Made by a program: the position numbers and the translations under genes. From Paenibacillus glycanilyticus NBRC 16618 (GTDB lineage Bacteria > Bacillota > Bacilli > Paenibacillales > Paenibacillaceae): 64,000 nt of DNA. The notes below the pieces were generated by a model that did no database searches, had not been told where the DNA came from, and was given only the letters and a program-made list of their open reading frames with translations. The stretch spans positions 1 to 64,000 of the forward strand of contig NZ_BILY01000007.1 of NCBI RefSeq assembly GCF_004000805.1. Reading direction: 5' to 3'. Each line of letters starts with the position of its first letter. Position 1 is the first letter of the stretch. This document shows positions 33,379-41,080 of the stretch, in pieces.

Positions 33379-35418
33379 TTACTTTCCTCCGTTGACGGAA
33401 GAAACCGCTTCGAATGCCTTCATAACGCCTTTGTCCTTCAGCACCTTCATGAAGATGCCGCCAACGACCGTCCGGTGCTGGAAGCCGATTTGACGCGCGG
33501 TAACCGTATCCGTCCAATCGGAGAACTGTACGCGGTCTTCCGTCTCGTTCAGCATATCCCAGATCGGGCTGACCAGCTCCTCGAAGTCGTCCTGGTTATC
33601 CGACAGCGCGGCCGACCAGACAAGCCAGTCGTTCTTCGTATAGTTGGCACGGTTGTCGAGCGGCGTGCCGTAATCGTTGCTCATTTTTTTATACCAGCTG
33701 ATCTCCTTGTTAATCATCTCTTTGGAGAACAGCTCGGTGCCGAACAGCACATCCCAGATCAGGTTGTACTTGAGGCTCCACGTGCCTTCCGAGCCAAAAG
33801 CCAGCTTCGTATGGTCGCCATCCGCCGCAAGCTGCTCCCATTGCACGGCCATTTCCTTCGCCTTGGCCATGTAACGGCCTGCCGTTTCTTCATCGCCTTG
33901 CAGCTTCTTCAGGATCGAATAGCTCGCTACGCCCATAACCGCCTTCACGGACAGGTTCGCGTTGCGCGCAAGGTGGCCGGCAAAGTCATCCGTGCACAGC
34001 TGGTTTTCCGGATCAAGGCCGAACTCGGTCAAGTAGTCCGCCCACTCGCCCAAAATATCGATATGGCTGAACAGGTAGTCGCGGTTGCCGCCGGCAAGAG
34101 CGACGGATGCCGCCATGCAAAGCATGTTGCCGCATTCTTCAACCGGCATTTGTCCCTCGCGCTGGTTCTCGCTGTATACCTGTCCGTTGCCGATCGGGTA
34201 TTGGCCGATATCATGCGGCGCGAATTCGAAGGTCCAAGCATCGCTCTCCGCATACTTCAGAATCGGACGAATCATCCCTTCCACCAGCTCCGGTGCGTAC
34301 AGCAGGAACATCGGCACGGATGGATAGCTGACGTCAACCGTAGCCATGCAGCCGTTGCTGTAGCATTCCTTGGACAGGAACAGAATCTCGCCTTCCGTAT
34401 CGAGGACAAGCTTATGCGCAGCGATAGCCTGGCGGTAGGATAACGCGAGAAGATCCGCGTAACGGCTGCCGCCGGATTGTTCGCCTTCGGCAATGATTTG
34501 TTTATCGAAAGCAGCGCAGCGCTCGAGCAGGCTCTCGTACTCCGAGAATGCGGCCGCGATCATTTCCTCCGTGCTTTGTCCTTTTCGTTTCCAGTAAGCT
34601 TGCAGCTTCTCGCCGAAATATTCAATCGCAATCACATCGTCGTAAGCGAGCACGGCCAGGCGTTTTTCCGTTACGGAGCCTACGCTGCCAATGTTGTAGA
34701 CAAGCGCCATTACCGGCTGAACGTCTGCAACAATCTGCGCTTCCGTCTGTGCCGGAGATTCAGCCAATTTCTCGTTGCGAACAAAGTTTTTGCGAATATG
34801 CGCAGGCGCTATGTAGCCGCTCACTTGATCGGATTTCTCCGCGTTCAGGTAGAAGTAACCCCAGTCAATGCGGTGGTCATCGCCGGAACGGTTCACGGGC
34901 TCTTGCGTCTCATGAGCGATCTGCAACGAGATCAGGCCGTCCGTTTCCTCTTTCTTGCTGATAACGGCTTGCTTGGATTGATCCACGCACCATTCGCCGG
35001 TAACGTCGAAGTAGATCTGTACGTCATGCTCCCCGCCGTCGGTCGAGCGTACTTCGAACGCTACGTAGGAAGCCGGTCTCGACAGCACGTCCAGGTCATT
35101 CAGAAGCAGCGGAGACGTAAAGCGGACGGTCAATTCGATTCCTGCCGATTGGAACGTGTAAACGGTGCTGAGCGGAGATACGGTTACGCTCTTTTGCTCC
35201 ATCGCCTGCGGTTCCGTGTAATATCGCTCAGCGTTAGGCTCTACCAGCCCTGCAAATCGCTCGACCATGCCGTCAATTCGGATCAAGCCGGTCATGGCAT
35301 GCCGTTGTCCCGTCCAATGGCGGGTAAAGTCATCCGTAAGACGGTCCGCTTGGGACCATACACTGAAATAAGGATCTACCGTTACGAGAGGGACTGCAGG
35401 AGGGCGAATTGCGCTCAT
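33379..35418 (-). CDS. Glutaminase-A-like protein (DUF5127/DUF4965/DUF1793)
   Basis: 679-residue cytoplasmic protein with the beta-rich N-terminal part (RPPAVPLVTVDPYFSVWSQADRLTDDFTRHWTGQ) and the alpha/alpha-barrel C-terminal part (FLSKECYSNGCMATVDVSYPSVPMFLLYAPELVEGMIRPILKYA, FAPHDIGQYPIGNGQ, MPVEECGNML, LDPENQLCTDDFAGHLARNANLSVKAV) of the fungal glutaminase A family. The barrel is like those of glycosidases, and the glycan context makes a sugar substrate as likely as glutamine. A strong promoter with an AraR-like operator precedes it, which ties it to the locus. Activity is not settled by sequence. Confidence 0.88.
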   Translation of the reverse strand: MSAIRPPAVPLVTVDPYFSVWSQADRLTDDFTRHWTGQRHAMTGLIRIDGMVERFAGLVEPNAERYYTEPQAMEQKSVTVSPLSTVYTFQSAGIELTVRFTSPLLLNDLDVLSRPASYVAFEVRSTDGGEHDVQIYFDVTGEWCVDQSKQAVISKKEETDGLISLQIAHETQEPVNRSGDDHRIDWGYFYLNAEKSDQVSGYIAPAHIRKNFVRNEKLAESPAQTEAQIVADVQPVMALVYNIGSVGSVTEKRLAVLAYDDVIAIEYFGEKLQAYWKRKGQSTEEMIAAAFSEYESLLERCAAFDKQIIAEGEQSGGSRYADLLALSYRQAIAAHKLVLDTEGEILFLSKECYSNGCMATVDVSYPSVPMFLLYAPELVEGMIRPILKYAESDAWTFEFAPHDIGQYPIGNGQVYSENQREGQMPVEECGNMLCMAASVALAGGNRDYLFSHIDILGEWADYLTEFGLDPENQLCTDDFAGHLARNANLSVKAVMGVASYSILKKLQGDEETAGRYMAKAKEMAVQWEQLAADGDHTKLAFGSEGTWSLKYNLIWDVLFGTELFSKEMINKEISWYKKMSNDYGTPLDNRANYTKNDWLVWSAALSDNQDDFEELVSPIWDMLNETEDRVQFSDWTDTVTARQIGFQHRTVVGGIFMKVLKDKGVMKAFEAVSSVNGGK

Positions 35419-35443
35419 GAAAACAACTCCTTTATCATATTAA

Positions 35444-35492
35444 CATTTGTTATAATGGATATATTATAATGCTATATTAAATTTTATGTCAA
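35444..35492 (-). promoter_or_regulatory. Strong promoter with AraR-like operator for the glutaminase-A-like gene
   Basis: Minus strand: TTGACA (35487-35492), 18-bp spacer, TATAAT (35463-35468). The site CATTATAACAAATG (35444-35457) lies just downstream of the -10, where a bound repressor would act as a block. Confidence 0.78.
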
Positions 35493-35606
35493 TGAGCAAA
35501 AACGGGCGATGTACAGGTTTTTCTCCCTAGTAGTCTTACACACAATCCAATTCCAAGCTTGGTTCATATTCATACCTTAACACTAAGAATGAAAAGGACT
35601 GTGATT

Positions 35607-36332
35607 ATGCCCAATCTAGCAGCTGAGATGTATTTGGAATTATTGAAGAAAACGATTCTATTTGAAATCTGGCTGGAGCATGAGCCCGGCGCCACGAAGG
35701 AGAACCGCCTTCAAGGCCTCGATTGGCCCATTATTGCGCATAGCATGATCGGCCGGATCCGGATGAACAACCTCCATATGCTGATGAATGACGTCATCGC
35801 CAACAACGTTCAGGGAGACTTTATTGAAACCGGCGTATGGCGCGGCGGAGCATGCATCTTTATGGCGGGCTATTTGAAAGCGCATGGCGTACGGAACCGC
35901 AAGGTGCTTGTGGCCGATTCCTTCGAAGGGCTGCCAAAGCCGGACCCGCAATATCCGATCGACGCAACCTCCAAATTCCACGAGCAGGACTTTTTGCGCG
36001 TTTCCTTGCCGGAAGTGCAGGGGAATTTTAAGAAATATGACTTGCTGGACGACAGCGTTGTCTTCCTGAAAGGCTGGTTCAAGGACACGCTGCCTACTGC
36101 GCCAACGGAAAAAATCGCCATTGCCCGCCTCGACGGCGACATGTATTCCTCTACCATGGACGCGCTGAACAACCTCTATCCGAAAGTATCCGTCGGCGGC
36201 TATGTCATCATTGACGACTACTCCATCGGCTATTGCGCCGCAGCCGTACATGATTTTCGCGCTGCCCATAACATCACGGACCCGCTCGTGACTATCGATA
36301 TTACCGGCGTGTATTGGAAAAAGACGAAGTAA
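35607..36332 (+). CDS. TylF/MycF-type O-methyltransferase
   Basis: 241-residue SAM-dependent methyltransferase of the macrocin O-methyltransferase family: GDFIETGVWRGGACIFMAGYL binds SAM, ADSFEGLPKP follows, and RLDGDMYSSTMDALNNLYPKVSVGGYVIIDDY supplies the metal-binding aspartates. The frame is open 16 codons further upstream, but AAAAGGA eight bases before the ATG at 35607 sets the start. It stands alone; in this family the substrates are sugar hydroxyls, so methylation of a surface or secreted glycan is a reasonable inference. Confidence 0.9.
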   Translation: MPNLAAEMYLELLKKTILFEIWLEHEPGATKENRLQGLDWPIIAHSMIGRIRMNNLHMLMNDVIANNVQGDFIETGVWRGGACIFMAGYLKAHGVRNRKVLVADSFEGLPKPDPQYPIDATSKFHEQDFLRVSLPEVQGNFKKYDLLDDSVVFLKGWFKDTLPTAPTEKIAIARLDGDMYSSTMDALNNLYPKVSVGGYVIIDDYSIGYCAAAVHDFRAAHNITDPLVTIDITGVYWKKTK

Positions 36333-36340
36333 GCTTGAGC

Positions 36341-36378
36341 AGCAAAAAGGAGCAACCGGCTGGTTGCTCCTTTTTGCT
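36341..36378. terminator. Bidirectional terminator after the methyltransferase
   Basis: Perfect 17-bp stem AGCAAAAAGGAGCAACC with its complement and a three- to four-base loop. Confidence 0.93.
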
Positions 36379-36467
36379 ACGGCCAGTTGGCCGCCGGATC
36401 TGGCCTGATTTGGCAGCTAACTGGCCGGATCTGGCTGGACTGCCCCAGCTTCCCGCATAGCGGATTC

Positions 36468-37169
36468 CTTAACGATGCGGCATATCGTTAAGCTGCCGGA
36501 ATCGGGCCGCTGACGGCGGCTTAGCGATGTCGCACATCGTTAAGGTCGGCGAAATTGGCCGAATCCGCCCTTTTTCACGCTCAGCGTGACTGCTTAACGA
36601 TATGGCATATCGTTAAGATCTCTGGTTTGGGCTCAAGACGCCGCCTTAACGATGTCGCACATCGTTAAGGTCGGCGAAATCGGCCAGTTTCGCCCTTTTT
36701 CACGCTCAGCGGAACTCCTTAACGATGCGGCATATCGTTAAGCTGCCGGAATCGGGCCGCTGACGGTGGCTTAGCGATGTCGCACATCGTTAGGGTCGGC
36801 AAAATCGGCCAGTTTCGCCCTTTTTCACGCTCAGTGGGACTCCTTAACGATATGGCATATCGTTAAGCTACCGGAATAGGGCCGCTGACGGTGGCTTAGC
36901 GATGTCGCACATCGTTAGGGTCGGCAAAATCGGCCAGTTTCGCCCTTTTTCACGCTCAGCGTGACTCCTTAACGATATGGCATATCGTTAAGGTCCCTGA
37001 TTCGGGCTGTTGACGGCGGCTAAACGATGTCGCACATCGTTAAGCTCGGCGAAATCGGCCAGTTTCGCCTTTTTTCACGCCCAGCGGGACTACTTAACGA
37101 TACGGCGTATCGTCAAGGTTCTTGATTCGGGCGCGCGCCGAAGGCTTGACGATGTGACACATCGTTAAG
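36468..37169. repeat. Six-unit 125-bp satellite with two dyads per unit
   Basis: Type A dyads, CTTAACGAT-N7-ATCGTTAAG with inner ATGGCAT/GCGGCAT, start at 36468, 36593, 36718, 36843, 36968 and 37093; type B dyads, with inner GTCGCAC, at 36520, 36645, 36770, 36895, 37020 and 37145. The period is exactly 125 bp in every step; A to B is 52 bp and B to next A is 73 bp. Between B and A most units also hold GGCGAAA-N8-TTTCGCC followed by CTTTTT, a terminator-like hairpin. Arms carry few changes (for example TTAGC for TTAAC). No ORF. The 90 bases before it (36379-36467) hold GGCCAGTTGGCC and CTGGCCGGATCTGG fragments only. Confidence 0.93.
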
Positions 37170-37207
37170 CCTTCCATCAACACTCGTTCGACCGCGAAGC
37201 AACGCGG

Positions 37208-37397
37208 CCTACGTTGGATTCACTCCAGCGTAAAGGTACATTCTACCCGCGTTCGTGTGCCTAAGTTGGATTGCGTACAGCAAAATGGGCTCATATCCAC
37301 CTAATTAACCTCAAAACATAAATTTAGTGGAATGATTCCAACATAGGTTGAAGAAGCAACAAAAAAAGAGCAAATTTACTGGAGGAAATCCAATCTA
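37208..37397. repeat. Four-dyad phased intergenic element, copy 3
   Basis: TGGA-N5-TCCA-type sites start at 37215, 37267 (TACA variant), 37328 and 37380: spacing 52, 61 and 52 bp. The first two read ACGTTGGATT...CTCCAGCGTAAA and AGTTGGATT...ACAGCAAAA; the last two are in reverse (AATTTAGTGGA..., AATTTACTGGA...). It follows the satellite directly: the last type B dyad centre lies 64 bp before the first centre here. Confidence 0.8.
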
Positions 37398-37445
37398 TCG
37401 AGAGTTCACCCTTACTACCTGCTGCAAACAGCTGACCTATTCAAA

Positions 37446-37486
37446 TGAAAAAGAAGCTCCTAAGGTCATCTAAGATGACTTCAGGC
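37446..37486 (-). terminator. Terminator of the NAD operon
   Basis: Minus strand: CCTGAAGTCATC-TTA-GATGACCTTAGG with one mismatch, then GAGCTTCTTTTTC. Confidence 0.75.
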
Positions 37487-37515
37487 AGCCCCTTTATCAT
37501 GTTGCTATCTTTTAC

Positions 37516-38397
37516 CTACTGCCTCTCACTTTCTCGCAATGCAAGAAGTGAGTCTCCCAGCTCTATGAGCTCGTGTCTCAGCAGGATTTTATTCGTATAC
37601 TTGGACGGGATCCCGTCATATCCCCAGTAGATACCGGCCAGTCCGCCTGCGATGGCGCCAATCGTATCGGAATCGCCGCCTTTGTTTGCCGCACGCTGCA
37701 CCACATCCCCGAAGCTTTCCGCCGCAAGCAGATGATGGACAACCCATTCCATCGTGTGAACAACAAAGCCATCCGGCGGAGATGCCGGCGCAGCACCGTT
37801 CAGCATCTTTTCATAGCGGGTTCCTATTATTTCGGCTCGGATAGCCGCAGTCAGCTGTTCCCCTTCCAGCAGTCGAGCGGCAATCCGATTATAGATAAGA
37901 CAAGCTTCCGCCGCCAGCGGATCCTCATGCGTCATCTCCGACTGGCGTCTCGTTACCTCTTCCATGAATGCCGCATCCCCATAAGCAAGAGCAACTGGCA
38001 AACAACGCATCAACGTTCCGTTCCCCGCCGTTTTTCCGCCGAGCAACATACCAGCCCTTCTCGACGCCTCCGGCCAGCTTCCGGCATAGAGGCCAAACAC
38101 TGTCCGGATAATATTCCCGATATCCTTCGGATGGTTAGCCTTCCACGCCATAAAATACTCCCCGATCGCCTCAATTGGTTCCTGCGGATTGCGCAAAATC
38201 CCCCTTGCTACCGCTATCGTCATTGCCGTATCGTCCGTAATCTCTCCGGCTTCAAGCTGCCAGACGCCTCCGCCAACGATCTCCTCCAGCCAGCCGTGCC
38301 TGCGCCGGATTTCCGCTTCGCTCATAAACTCCGTTGTTCCGCCCAGCGCATCGCCAACCGCAACCCCAAACAAACCGCCCAGAATTCGGTTCCGCAT
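37516..38397 (-). CDS. ADP-ribosylglycohydrolase (DraG family)
   Basis: 293-residue cytoplasmic hydrolase that removes ADP-ribose from proteins or small molecules. DraG motifs: GVAVGDALGGTTEF near the start, EITDDTAMTIA (metal-binding T-D-D) and KGGDSDTIGAIAGGLAGIYWG at the end, giving both metal sites. The ATG at 38397 overlaps the TAA of the NadR-like gene (TAATG), with a G-rich site eight bases upstream, so an upstream GTG/ATG reading is unlikely. Last gene of the NAD operon: freed ADP-ribose could feed back into NAD pools or be sensed by the Nudix regulator. Confidence 0.92.
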   Translation of the reverse strand: MRNRILGGLFGVAVGDALGGTTEFMSEAEIRRRHGWLEEIVGGGVWQLEAGEITDDTAMTIAVARGILRNPQEPIEAIGEYFMAWKANHPKDIGNIIRTVFGLYAGSWPEASRRAGMLLGGKTAGNGTLMRCLPVALAYGDAAFMEEVTRRQSEMTHEDPLAAEACLIYNRIAARLLEGEQLTAAIRAEIIGTRYEKMLNGAAPASPPDGFVVHTMEWVVHHLLAAESFGDVVQRAANKGGDSDTIGAIAGGLAGIYWGYDGIPSKYTNKILLRHELIELGDSLLALRESERQ

Positions 38398-39422
38398 TAT
38401 CGTAACCCCCCCATCCATTCATATGGATTTCTATATTTCTCGTATCGCCCGAGAACGGCTTTTACCTGCTGCACCCTCTCCTCCAGGCTGCCTCGAAGCG
38501 GAATAAATGGAATTTTGCGCTCAATCAGATCCGCCACAATCTGCTTCTGAAAAATAGATCGTTTCACTTCACCCGAACGGTCCGGCGTATCGTCATAAGG
38601 AATATCATCCTCGCAAAGGAAGACGAGGTCATAACGCGAAGCGCAGCGGACCGCCAGCTCCTCCAGCTTGGGATGAGCTTCACCATGATAATAGAGAGAA
38701 AACATATAAGTCGTGATCGCATTGGTATCGACAAACAGCACATCCTTTGCTTCAAGCAGCAAACGCTCCTCCCGCTCCAGATGGCCCTCCGCAATCTCGA
38801 CCAGTTGTTCCAGCGTCAAGCGGCGCTCGATCTGATGCTCCTCCCAATATTCCCGGCCATACTCCGGCATCCATACCGTCTGCAGCTCTTCGGTCATGCG
38901 GGCGGCAAGCGTTGTTTTGCCGGTAGAAGGGGCTCCGAGGAATACGGCGTTCGTAATAAGATCCCGGTAAACGATCGGATTCACCAAGCTTTTATTTTCG
39001 AACAGACCCTCTCGCACCTTCGTGCCGGATACGGGAAACGTCTCCCGAAGCGGATCGACCTGACGATTAACCGCCCCAAGCGCTTCGCTCATATGCTCGC
39101 CGTAGAATTCGCTGGAATAGAAATGCGTAACCTTTCGCCCACCAAGCAAACCCAGAATATAATTCTCCTGTATACGCTTGATCTCGGGCGTATCCCCGCT
39201 GTCCGACGGACCATCCCAAGCTTCCAGCACTTCCACGGCTGGATACAGCTTGCGAATCCAGCGAGCCCGAACCGATAACGGCACAGGGGTCACCTCGGGG
39301 CTGTCGTAAAAAACGACAATCAGATGGTCGACTTCTCGCAGCGCCGTCTCCACCACATGCTGGTGTCCGCGGTGAAACGGAGCAAATTTGCCCAGCGTCA
39401 GCCCTACTTTTTTAGCCGGCAT
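38397..39422 (-). CDS. nadR: NadR-like bifunctional NMN adenylyltransferase / nicotinamide riboside kinase
   Basis: 341-residue cytoplasmic enzyme. N-terminal nucleotidyltransferase: GKFAPFHRGH (residues 11-20) and the SGTKVRE block. C-terminal kinase: P-loop FLGAPSTGKTTLA and LVFLCEDDIPYDDTPDRSGEVKR. It lacks the DNA-binding helix-turn-helix of enterobacterial NadR, so it is purely enzymatic: NR to NMN to NAD. It overlaps pnuC by 11 bases and draG by one base, so the three genes are tightly coupled. Confidence 0.93.
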   Translation of the reverse strand: MPAKKVGLTLGKFAPFHRGHQHVVETALREVDHLIVVFYDSPEVTPVPLSVRARWIRKLYPAVEVLEAWDGPSDSGDTPEIKRIQENYILGLLGGRKVTHFYSSEFYGEHMSEALGAVNRQVDPLRETFPVSGTKVREGLFENKSLVNPIVYRDLITNAVFLGAPSTGKTTLAARMTEELQTVWMPEYGREYWEEHQIERRLTLEQLVEIAEGHLEREERLLLEAKDVLFVDTNAITTYMFSLYYHGEAHPKLEELAVRCASRYDLVFLCEDDIPYDDTPDRSGEVKRSIFQKQIVADLIERKIPFIPLRGSLEERVQQVKAVLGRYEKYRNPYEWMGGLR

Positions 39423-40089
39423 ACGTGTTCACCTCATCTTGCAGCGCCTGTACAGCTGAAGCTCTCCGCGCATATTCCCGCTTCCACTCCACAAGCCCCA
39501 TAATCGCAATGCCGAGAAAAACAACATATAAGAACGAAGTCGCGTACAGCTCCTTGTAGTAATACATCCCAATCGAAAGAACGTCCACGACGATCCAGAA
39601 ATACCAGCTTTGCAAGATTTTGTACGAGAGCAGGAACTGGGCGACCAAGCTGAGGGTTGCGATAAAAGCATCCAGATAAGGAATAGACGCATCGGTATAA
39701 CGTTCAAGAATGTACCCCCACGCCACCGTGAAAACAACCAGGAACGCAAGGAGCGGCGCAGCCATTCGCGGAGTCCAGGTTCTTGTCGGCCGAACGGCCG
39801 CCCCTTCGCGCTTGGTCATCCATACGGCCCAGCCATAAAGGCTAAGCACGAAAAAGAATACCTGCAGCGTCATATCCGCATACAGCTTTACGTTCAGGAA
39901 CATATAGAAAAAGCAGGCTACGTTGACCAGGCTTATCGGCCAGGTCCACATTTTCTCCTTCGCGGTCAGCCATACGGCCGCCAATCCGGTTGTTGTAGCC
40001 GCAATCTCGATAGCGCTCGACGACGTAAAATAAGCGACCGCCAGAATCGCCGCAAGCAGTCCAAGCATCGATAGATTTTGCTTCATCAT
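39412..40089 (-). CDS. pnuC: Nicotinamide riboside transporter PnuC
   Basis: 225-residue membrane protein with seven or so hydrophobic segments and PnuC hallmarks: MWTWPISLVNVACFFYMF (W-x3-N), LYGWAVW and SWYFWIVVDVLSIGMYYYKELY. It imports nicotinamide riboside, which the downstream NadR-like kinase traps by phosphorylation. AGGAGGAG stands six to eight bases before the ATG at 40089. Eighty-two bases separate it from the Nudix gene and no terminator is seen there, so one transcript is likely. Confidence 0.94.
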   Translation of the reverse strand: MMKQNLSMLGLLAAILAVAYFTSSSAIEIAATTTGLAAVWLTAKEKMWTWPISLVNVACFFYMFLNVKLYADMTLQVFFFVLSLYGWAVWMTKREGAAVRPTRTWTPRMAAPLLAFLVVFTVAWGYILERYTDASIPYLDAFIATLSLVAQFLLSYKILQSWYFWIVVDVLSIGMYYYKELYATSFLYVVFLGIAIMGLVEWKREYARRASAVQALQDEVNTYAG

Positions 40090-40171
40090 GCTAATCTCCT
40101 CCTAAAATGAATGATCACCGAAATGGACATTCTCTAACCTTTTGTGATGATTCATACTTCGTAAGCATTCA

Positions 40172-40942
40172 TTAACTATAAATCGAAAGCTCCGGCACAA
40201 AGCCGGTAAAACGGTACAGCTGCGCCGCACGCTGCGAATACTGATTGGATTGCTTCAAGCTTCCGTCCGTGTGGCGGACTTCTTCAATGAGACCCTTGCG
40301 GCTTTGCGTGGAGGTTACTTTGCGAATAAAATTCTTCTCTTCAAACGCCGGCACAACCGTCTGAATGATCTGATACAGCTCCCCGATCGTAAATTCCTCC
40401 GGCAAAAACGCCTTGGCAATTGGCTCAGTCACCATCTGCTGCTGAATCCGCCGGTAAGCGTCACGGATAATGTCATGATGGTCAAAAGCCAGCTCCATCT
40501 CGAGCACTTCGCTTAGTGGAAAAAGCTGCACGTCCTCCGCATCGTCCGATGCCCGCCTGTCTCGTAGGTATCGCTCGTTCACCAGCGCGCAGAAGGCATG
40601 ACTGATCATCCAGCCCCGCGGGTCGCGCCCAGGTTTGCTGTACACCTTCAGGAACTCCATGTGCACCTGCTGGACACCGGCTTCCTCCTTCAGCTCCCGA
40701 ATCGCGCATTCCTCCACGGTCTCCGTCTCGCGGGTAAATCCGCCCGGCAATGCCCATTGACCTGCAAAAGGCCATACCTTCCGCCGAATCAGCAGCACCT
40801 GAAGCTCCCTGTTCGGAAGAGCTTTCTTTGCCGTCTCTTTCTCCTGTGAGGTAATCGTAAAAATAACAATATCCGTAGGCGCACCATCGGGAGTCCGGTA
40901 GTTGCTGGCGGAATAATTCGTTTCGTTTTCGTTCAGGTTCAA
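40172..40942 (-). CDS. Nudix protein with C-terminal winged helix, NrtR-like regulator of NAD genes
   Basis: 256 residues from the preferred TTG start. The Nudix box is complete (G-x5-E-x7-REL-x-EE-x-G-V in GGFTRETETVEECAI then RELKEEAGV), so hydrolysis is possible. After it comes a winged-helix-like segment (EEFTIGELYQIIQTVV, NFIRKVTSTQSRKGLIEEV), the NrtR arrangement in which ADP-ribose binding releases DNA. An ATG at 40969 is also in frame but has no ribosome site; GGAGGAGG lies ten bases before the TTG at 40942. A perfect dyad overlaps that ATG. Position at the head of NAD salvage genes supports the NrtR role. Confidence 0.85.
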   Translation of the reverse strand: MNLNENETNYSASNYRTPDGAPTDIVIFTITSQEKETAKKALPNRELQVLLIRRKVWPFAGQWALPGGFTRETETVEECAIRELKEEAGVQQVHMEFLKVYSKPGRDPRGWMISHAFCALVNERYLRDRRASDDAEDVQLFPLSEVLEMELAFDHHDIIRDAYRRIQQQMVTEPIAKAFLPEEFTIGELYQIIQTVVPAFEEKNFIRKVTSTQSRKGLIEEVRHTDGSLKQSNQYSQRAAQLYRFTGFVPELSIYS

Positions 40943-40967
40943 GGGTACTGGGCCTCCTCCGTAACTC

Positions 40968-40988
40968 ATATTATCACTTTGATAATAT
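40968..40988. promoter_or_regulatory. Dyad operator upstream of the NrtR-like gene
   Basis: Perfect inverted repeat ATATTATCA-N3-TGATAATAT. With TTGCAC and CATATT about 17 bp apart just upstream on the minus strand it would cover the transcription start. Candidate site for the Nudix regulator; the match to known NrtR motifs was not tested. Confidence 0.6.
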
Positions 40989-41030
40989 CAATATGACATA
41001 ATGAAAAGGAATGTGCAAGCACTTTCTGGA

Positions 41031-41070
41031 AAAAAAGAAATGACCGCCATACGCGAGGTAGGCGGTCATT
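41031..41070 (-). terminator. Terminator of the helicase-nuclease gene
   Basis: Stem AATGACCGCC/GGCGGTCATT with a 12-base loop; on the minus strand followed by TCTTTTTTT. Confidence 0.92.
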
Positions 41071-41080
41071 CCCTTTTCCC

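Noticed and set aside
36468..37169. CRISPR array
   Set aside because: Units are 125 bp, the sequence between dyads is also repeated rather than unique, the repeats are palindromic over 25 bp, and no cas gene is present.
36468..37169. parS centromere for ParB
   Set aside because: The dyad differs from the bacterial parS consensus TGTTCCACGTGAAACA.
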